Shown here one piece after another: positions 59,732 to 64,000 of a stretch of DNA of 64,000 nucleotides (position 1 is its first letter; each line of letters starts with the position of its first letter). The notes beneath the pieces are model-generated. The model was not told the DNA's origin. It saw nothing but the letters and a program-made list of their open reading frames with translations, and did not search any database. The DNA lies in the NCBI GenBank assembly GCA_030522415.1, contig CM060107.1:51142807-51206806 (forward strand), given 5' to 3'. The DNA is from Channallabes apus. Taxonomy: Eukaryota; Chordata; Actinopteri; Siluriformes; Clariidae. The position numbers and the translations under genes were made by a program.

Positions 59732-61407
59732 GCTCCTCTAGTGCTCACTAAAACCACAGCCAGAACAACAAGGCCAAATGGTGGCAGGACAGCTACAGCC
59801 AGCAGCACATCAAAGCCAGAAGGTACGTTAGATGTGTTTAATATGTAACACTTGGTGTCATATTGTTACAGGAAAAACAATCAACAAGAGATTTTTGTTA
59901 ATCACAGCATGTCCTGAAATGTTATATTCTTTTATTCTTTCAAACAATCCATAAATAACATCCATGACACAAGTTCCTCTTATACTTTAGTTATAGTATC
60001 TATAAACAATGCTGATACATAAATTAGAGTGAGTGTAATAATATAAATACATAATAAAAATGAAGCACTGTATTGAAGTCTTTGATAGTACAGATTAATA
60101 CATAACAATTGTTAACACATACTGTAACAAAATTTGAATTTTAGAAATTAGAAATTAGATACTGTCCTCATTAGAATCAGCTGGTTTAGTTAAAGGATGG
60201 AACACATATGTGTCAAGACTTTTACTTTCTGAAGCCGAGAGGCCCAGTGTCCAACACACTCGCTGATTCTTCTGCTCAACACACAACTGATTGAACAACA
60301 GGTTCACTGGGTGTGTATACAGCTGCTGGACACTCGACCTCCAGGACTGGAGTTAAAGACCCTGGTTCTACGTGTCACTCAGGAAGCAATCAAGCAGGTA
60401 TGGATTGACCGAGTTACACCAGAGTACTACAGACGTCTTATTGACTCTATGTCCAGCCGCATCCAGTTGGTTTTGAACGTCAAAGGACTTCATACTACAT
60501 ACAGATTGTTTTATAGCAATTTGACTGCTCAAAGTAACATTCTTGTTATCTTCATTGTCATTCTTTTCAAAAATCATTAAAGCATTGTCTCAATACTTTT
60601 GTCTCAATATTTATTCATTTATTTATTATAAAGGTAGAGATAAGTTCCTCAATTAAAAATAAAAGACAAACCAAAGGCAAAATTTTCCCCCAATCTTTGA
60701 AAATAATCTATTTCCGAGTCTACTGTATAATTAAACCTGTTCAAACACTCACTCACTCCTCATCTATACCGATTTATCCTGTGTTCAGGGTCGCGGGGGA
60801 CCTGGAGCCTACAGTATCCCAGGAGACTTAGGGCACTAGGCGGGGTACACCCTGGTCAGGGTGCCAATCCATCACAAGGCACACACACACATACACACAT
60901 TCACACACTACAGGTAATTTAGGAACGCCAATTAGCCTAACCTGCATATCTTTGGACTGTGGGAGGAAACCGGAGTACCCGGAGGAAACCCACCAAGCAC
61001 GGGGAGAACATGCAAACTCCATGCACACAGAGACGGGAATCGAGCCTGGCCGGGGAATCGAACCGAAATATTTTTTATTCTGCTTAAACAGTACATTTTG
61101 ATGTGAATCCCAAAATGTAAGAAATAACCAAAAAATCTGTTGCAATCTCCAGAGTCTCTTCCCTTCGTACCCTTCGCTGTGGTGACTGTGTTCTTTCTGC
61201 ACATCATTGTGGCTGTGGTCTATTGCAGCACCCGAAAGAAAGGTACACACTGTGTTCATACAGTATTATCCAGCTGCTCTCATTATATGAAATGTGTTTG
61301 TGTGTGTGTGTTCAATTATTATATACATTTTGCTTTTTCCTTTGTAAGATGTTTCCAGAGTTCGCTACAGCACAGGTGATGGAGAAGAAGGTGTGACTCT
61401 GGACTAG
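56587..61407 (+). CDS. Small V-type Ig-domain membrane receptor, six exons (gene-level entry)
   Basis: Joining 56587-56632, 59145-59462, 59733-59822, 60323-60397, 61153-61242 and 61349-61407 gives 225 codons and a TAG stop. All five introns are phase 1 with GT/AG ends. Residues 1-16 form a signal peptide. Residues 17-121 are a V-type Ig domain with Cys38 and Cys106 as the core disulfide, Trp52 as the core tryptophan and the EDAGDYRC motif at 99-106. Cys17 and Cys40 are extra and could form a second bridge. Two N-glycosylation sites sit at Asn51 and Asn88. Residues 122-176 are a Thr/Ser-rich stalk, 182-201 the membrane span and 202-225 a short acidic-ended tail. The tail has one tyrosine but no ITIM or ITAM. 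This resembles fish immune-type receptors, but I cannot assign it to a named family. Confidence 0.85.
56860..56970 (-). mobile_element. Teleost SINE fragment in intron 1 of the Ig receptor
   Basis: The fragment reads GGGGCACAAGCATGCACACA, ACACTATGAGCAATTTG, TTAGCCTACCCTGTATGTCT and TTGGTCTGTG. It is the middle part of the abundant SINE with an expanded (AC)n. Confidence 0.6.
57427..57804 (-). mobile_element. Teleost SINE, full-length and young, in intron 1 of the Ig receptor
   Basis: The copy is complete from the (ATTC)n tail to GCTAACCACTACACCACCGC. It is about 99 percent identical by eye to the copy at 29926-30313. Confidence 0.9.
58593..58922. repeat. (TTA)n and (AC)n microsatellites in intron 1
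   Basis: (TTA)n spans 58593-58627 and a pure (AC)n of about 27 units spans 58868-58922. Unique AT-rich DNA lies between them. Confidence 0.85.
59145..59462 (+). CDS. Ig receptor exon 2: V-type Ig domain
   Basis: The 318-base exon follows a TTTTTCCTGTACAG acceptor and ends before GTAAAG. It encodes the whole Ig domain in one exon, the usual arrangement: SSGESVELSCSCDD on the B strand, AAGFNWTYRN on the C strand, KRFSGRVQRV on the D strand, GNFTITISHLTVEDAGDYRC on the E and F strands, and FITVHLTVT on the G strand. Confidence 0.92.
59696..59729. repeat. (GT)17 microsatellite acting as the acceptor tract of exon 3
   Basis: Seventeen GT units run directly into TAG at the 3' end of intron 2. The usual pyrimidine tract is absent, so this repeat takes its place. 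Confidence 0.85.
59733..59822 (+). CDS. Ig receptor exon 3: stalk, part 1
   Basis: The 90-base exon encodes APLVLTKTTARTTRPNGG and then RTATASSTSKPE, rich in Thr and Ser and likely O-glycosylated. It ends at GTACGT. Skipping it would keep the frame. Confidence 0.75.
60323..60397 (+). CDS. Ig receptor exon 4: stalk, part 2 (possible cassette exon)
   Basis: The 75-base exon encodes AAGHSTSRTGVKDP and GSTCHSGSNQA, including one cysteine that could make a dimer bridge. It lies between GTATACAG and GTATGG, with a poor pyrimidine tract. The in-phase fit at both ends supports it, but it may be optional in the transcript. Confidence 0.55.
60745..61062 (-). mobile_element. Teleost SINE in intron 4 of the Ig receptor
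   Basis: A young minus-strand copy runs from ATACCGATTTATCCTGTGTT through CACCAAGCACGGGGAGAACA to GGCCGGGGAATCGAACC. It lacks its tRNA head and ends 90 bases before exon 5. Confidence 0.88.
61153..61242 (+). CDS. Ig receptor exon 5: transmembrane segment
   Basis: The 90-base exon encodes SLPFVPFAVVTVFFLHIIVA, then VVYCSTRKK. That gives a single membrane span with a positively charged stop-transfer sequence. A TGCAATCTCCAG acceptor precedes it and GTACAC follows. The histidine in the span is unusual. Confidence 0.85.
61349..61407 (+). CDS. Ig receptor exon 6: cytoplasmic tail and stop
   Basis: After a TTTTTCCTTTGTAAG acceptor the exon encodes DVSRVRYSTGDGEEGVTLD and TAG. The single tyrosine (RYSTG) does not fit an ITIM, ITAM or SH2 YxxL pattern. 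The C-terminal VTLD does not end in a standard PDZ-ligand form. Confidence 0.8.
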
Positions 61408-61532
61408 CGAAGTAGTGGAGTTGAAACACAGGAAGTTTTAATGTATTTATTAATTTTTTTGTTGCAAGCTTGATTTTATTGTAATTTTTATTTACGCATA
61501 CTTATATTATTGTACAATATGAACATGAAGTC

Positions 61533-61538
61533 AATAAA
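61533..61538 (+). promoter_or_regulatory. Polyadenylation signal of the Ig receptor
   Basis: AATAAA lies 126 bases after the stop codon and is followed by a T-rich stretch. The 3' untranslated region between them has no other feature. Confidence 0.75.
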
Positions 61539-61539
61539 A

Positions 61540-63031
61540 ATTTTTTTTTTAATTCTCTGTTATAAGCAGCACTTATTATAAGCCATTTATAACACGTTCA
61601 TTTCATTTTCCCGCTGTTTAAAACTACAACACACACTATAACGTGCAGCTTTTGTGGCCTTTGCAACTCTCGATGTCATAAACTGTGACTTCAGACACTT
61701 TCCTTAGTGCAATCTTTCACCTCGCTGAAACTAAGAGTAGGAAGCTTCATGAGGAACTTTTAGGTCCAACTCTCAGCTACAGTACAAATATCTTTTGAGC
61801 CTGATTCCTGGGAGTGATTCTGAGATGCTTAGTTAATACATGGGCAGATGTGTAATTTACAGTAAGCTCCTCGGTTTACTTTGGTCTAATCTTGCATTTC
61901 TTATGTTTTCTGTTATAATTTTCTGTTATGCCCCATTCGACTAAGTCAAATTAGCTACCGACCTCTTCCGATGTCTCCCGATTTAAAATTGGCTTTGAAG
62001 TTCTTGCAGACCTTACCAGTTTAGTTAATTTTTCACGTCACTACATGTGAAAAATTAAAAGACCCCCCCCCCCATCCAGCCATTAATGATGTAAACAAAT
62101 TTGTACAAACATGAAAAAGGCTCTACAGTGTATTTTGGCATAATCAATAGAGCAATCTACATAATGCTATAATAAATGACCGTTAAATAATTTAATGATG
62201 TTCTGCTGAGCCCTAAATGAATGATAATGAAACCGATAACAACACTACCATCATAAACAGAAATTAAAATGATGCTACTGACTATTACGAACAATTACAG
62301 AGGTGTTAACAATATGAGAAAGACCTCATTATGCTCTCCTGTGTTTTTGGTACAGTATTTGTTGTTCTTGTTTTTTTGTGATTTGAGTAAATTTTGACTG
62401 AAATAAAGCTGCTCACTTTGCACGCACTTTCACTTTGCAAAAGGCAGCGTTTATTTAGCGAGTATACAGTATATGTCAGTTTAGTGAAACTAAAGCGGCC
62501 AAACAGTTGATTTTACATTTTGTATGGTTTGCAAAAGCTGTGCCTTTTAGAAAGTAGAATGTGTGCAATGTGAGCAGCTTTAATACATTCATGGACACAA
62601 TAGAACGCGCCCCAGGGACTTCAAAGTCATGAATGGTATTCCGCCCTTTGATCACAGTGGCAAGGACAGCCGCGAGCACGCGCAAATTTGCCTGCCGCCA
62701 CCGCTCATGTGCCTGTGCCCGCATCCCAGTGGGGCATTGCCCACCAGACCTGCACGTGCACACCTTTCCTTCCCGTTTCCCTTCATTCCTCCTTTAACCC
62801 TTTCCTTCCCCACATAAATAAAATTACCCCTTTACTGTAAGACCTCGCCTCATGAACGTGTTTGTTGTTGCCGCCCGTGTGCCAAACCCGTTACAAAATA
62901 CATGAACATATTTGACACCCCTGTGCAGTGTGCATTTAAAACCACAATGCAGGACATGAACAATTTTAACATGTGTGTGTTAAAATCATATTTTTCTGTG
63001 CAACATTGTAATAAAAGCCCTTCTATAACAT
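61540..63031. other. Non-coding downstream of the Ig receptor
   Basis: No gene is supported. The frame at 62476-62763 on the minus strand has no recognisable domain. A poly-C run lies near 62065. The sequence near 61730 (AAGAGTAGGAAGCTTCATGA) is the inverse of one near 56995 (AAAGCTTCCTACTCTTACTG), suggesting another short dispersed repeat. Confidence 0.45.
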
Positions 63032-63123
63032 TATGTGCCTGAATTGTTTGCCTAAAATGCTTAAAAATGTCCACCCTGACATTTGTACACTTGATTTTGA
63101 GAATGTAAATATTATTTTGCTGT
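63032..63123 (+). repeat. Local direct duplication, copy 1
   Basis: AATTGTTTGCCTAAAATGCT, AAAAATGTCCACCCTGACAT and TTGATTTTGAGAATGTAAAT are followed by ATTATTTTGCTGT. The second copy is at 63534-63621. Confidence 0.85.
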
Positions 63124-63139
63124 CACAACCAGAATTGTG

Positions 63140-63202
63140 TAGCAAGCACAATGATGTAGGGGTTAGCACTGTCGCCTTGCACTGCCAGGGTCTGGGTTTT
63201 AA
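63140..63202 (+). mobile_element. Teleost SINE head fragment
   Basis: The fragment reads ATGTAGGGGTTAGCACTGTC, GCCTTGCACTGCCAGGGTCT and GGGTTTTAA. Only the tRNA-like head is left. Confidence 0.6.
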
Positions 63203-63261
63203 ACTGCTTTTTAAAATCCACACACAAATGGGTTTTTTTTTCAGTGAAAATATTTATTGAG

Positions 63262-63370
63262 AAGCAATAAGTGTTAGACAGTCTATCTGTTGGTCAGCCA
63301 CAAAAGAAGAGAAGAAGAGAAGAAAGAGGAAATACTAATCGAAATGCCCAGAGGCCCCAAAAGAAGGGCT
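63262..63370 (+). repeat. Segment duplicated on the far side of the Ig gene (copy 2)
   Basis: AGCAATAAGTGTTAGACAGT is followed by CTATCTGTTGG, GAGAAGAAAGAGGAAA and CCCAGAGGCCCCAAAAGAAG. It matches 56227-56305 in order and orientation, with an extra AAGAG-rich insertion. Confidence 0.75.
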
Positions 63371-63533
63371 TTTAACATGAGCCCTGGAGGAGGGGGGGAG
63401 GGGGGATCTACAACTAACTATACAAAATTATTGTGAAATATGTCAAATTTTAAAAAGCAGTTTTATTAACAAGATATAAGCTTAATTAAATAAGCTTGGA
63501 GCCATCAAAACAAAACAGATACATTTAAACATG

Positions 63534-63621
63534 CAGTTAATTGTTTGTCTAAAACATTGAAAAATGTCCCATCTGACATTTGAATGTTTGATTTTGAGAA
63601 TTAAAATATTATTTTGCTGTG
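63534..63621 (+). repeat. Local direct duplication, copy 2
   Basis: AATTGTTTGTCTAAAACATT, AAAAATGTCCCATCTGACAT and TTGATTTTGAGAATTAAAAT are followed by ATTATTTTGCTGTG. It lies about 500 bases after copy 1. The remainder to 64000 is unique AT-rich sequence without a gene. Confidence 0.85.
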
Positions 63622-64000
63622 TTTATGAAAATAATGCATGGAACCATGCTGATGTCCAAGTCGTGAATAGATTTTGATGTGTTTTAATGGGTTTTGCTGA
63701 TTTGATTTAGGTCTGTATTCATCAATTAGTATAAAAGTACTTTCAATAGTTTCTTAACAGTAAAATCTGAATACTTATGTAGCAATGCAACTTCTACTGT
63801 ATCTCTTCTAACTCCCAGCTAGTGTAATTAAATGAGGCTTTCACAGAATTGCTGAATTAATTCACTGTTGTTTATGATAAAAAGTACAGTATCCCAAACA
63901 GCATTTACATATTTAATGTTTTTTCCTTAGATTCAATAGTTTCCTGTATGCTTTGTGAAAAAATTATAGGTTTTAACCATAATTGTTACAACAACGATTG

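Noticed and set aside
60311..60580. 89-codon continuous frame across 60323-60397
   Set aside because: This reading frame differs from the phase required by the Ig receptor. The spliced reading of 60323-60397 fits the flanking exons, so the long frame was not kept.
62476..62763. 95-codon open frame on the minus strand
   Set aside because: It has no recognisable domain and appears to be a chance frame in a GC-richer patch.

Overview
The window looks like vertebrate nuclear DNA from a teleost fish, most likely an otophysan such as a catfish. It is AT-rich and crowded with dinucleotide and tetranucleotide microsatellites. It carries many copies of a tRNA-headed teleost SINE plus Tc1/mariner, hAT and piggyBac remnants, and its genes are spliced. 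I see no bacterial, viral or organellar genes. The species call is inference from repeat style, not proof.

Only two real protein-coding loci are supported. (1) On the minus strand, 41719 to 40806 is the first coding exon of an ext1-type exostosin (heparan sulfate co-polymerase). It ends at a GTAAGT donor in the same phase as vertebrate EXT1 exon 1. I recognise no further ext1 exon at lower coordinates, so roughly the first 40.8 kb are read as the long first intron plus repeats. Upstream of this exon is a CpG-rich patch (about 42890-43270), probably the promoter region. (2) On the plus strand, 56587-61407 holds a complete six-exon gene for a small type I membrane receptor of 225 residues: signal peptide, one V-type Ig domain, two Ser/Thr-rich stalk exons, a transmembrane exon and a short tail. 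I assembled it from splice sites that all have phase 1, and a polyadenylation signal follows. I cannot name it. The two genes lie head to head about 15 kb apart.

Layout: 1-1270 degenerate minisatellite; 1325-17870 intronic sequence with SINEs and old transposons; 17870-19226 a three-layer nest (SINE, inverted-repeat element, hAT element); 20570-23480 an old repeat interrupted by a piggyBac-type element with TTAA ends; 23876-26260 Tc1-like elements, a mariner remnant and a LINE tail; 29926-31865 a GC-box minisatellite broken by SINEs; 32000-40800 microsatellites and SINE pieces; 40806-43545 ext1 exon 1 and its upstream region, which includes a duplicated segment; 43560-56300 repeats including an intact-ended hAT element; 56300-61540 the Ig receptor gene; 61540-64000 duplicated segments, one of which also flanks the Ig gene on its other side.

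Most open reading frames in the window are microsatellite, SINE or antisense artefacts and are not annotated as genes. The most interesting items are the unnamed Ig receptor with its splice architecture (a pure TG repeat as the acceptor tract of a stalk exon), the duplicated ext1-upstream segment that has lost CpGs in one copy only, and the well-resolved nested transposon structures.
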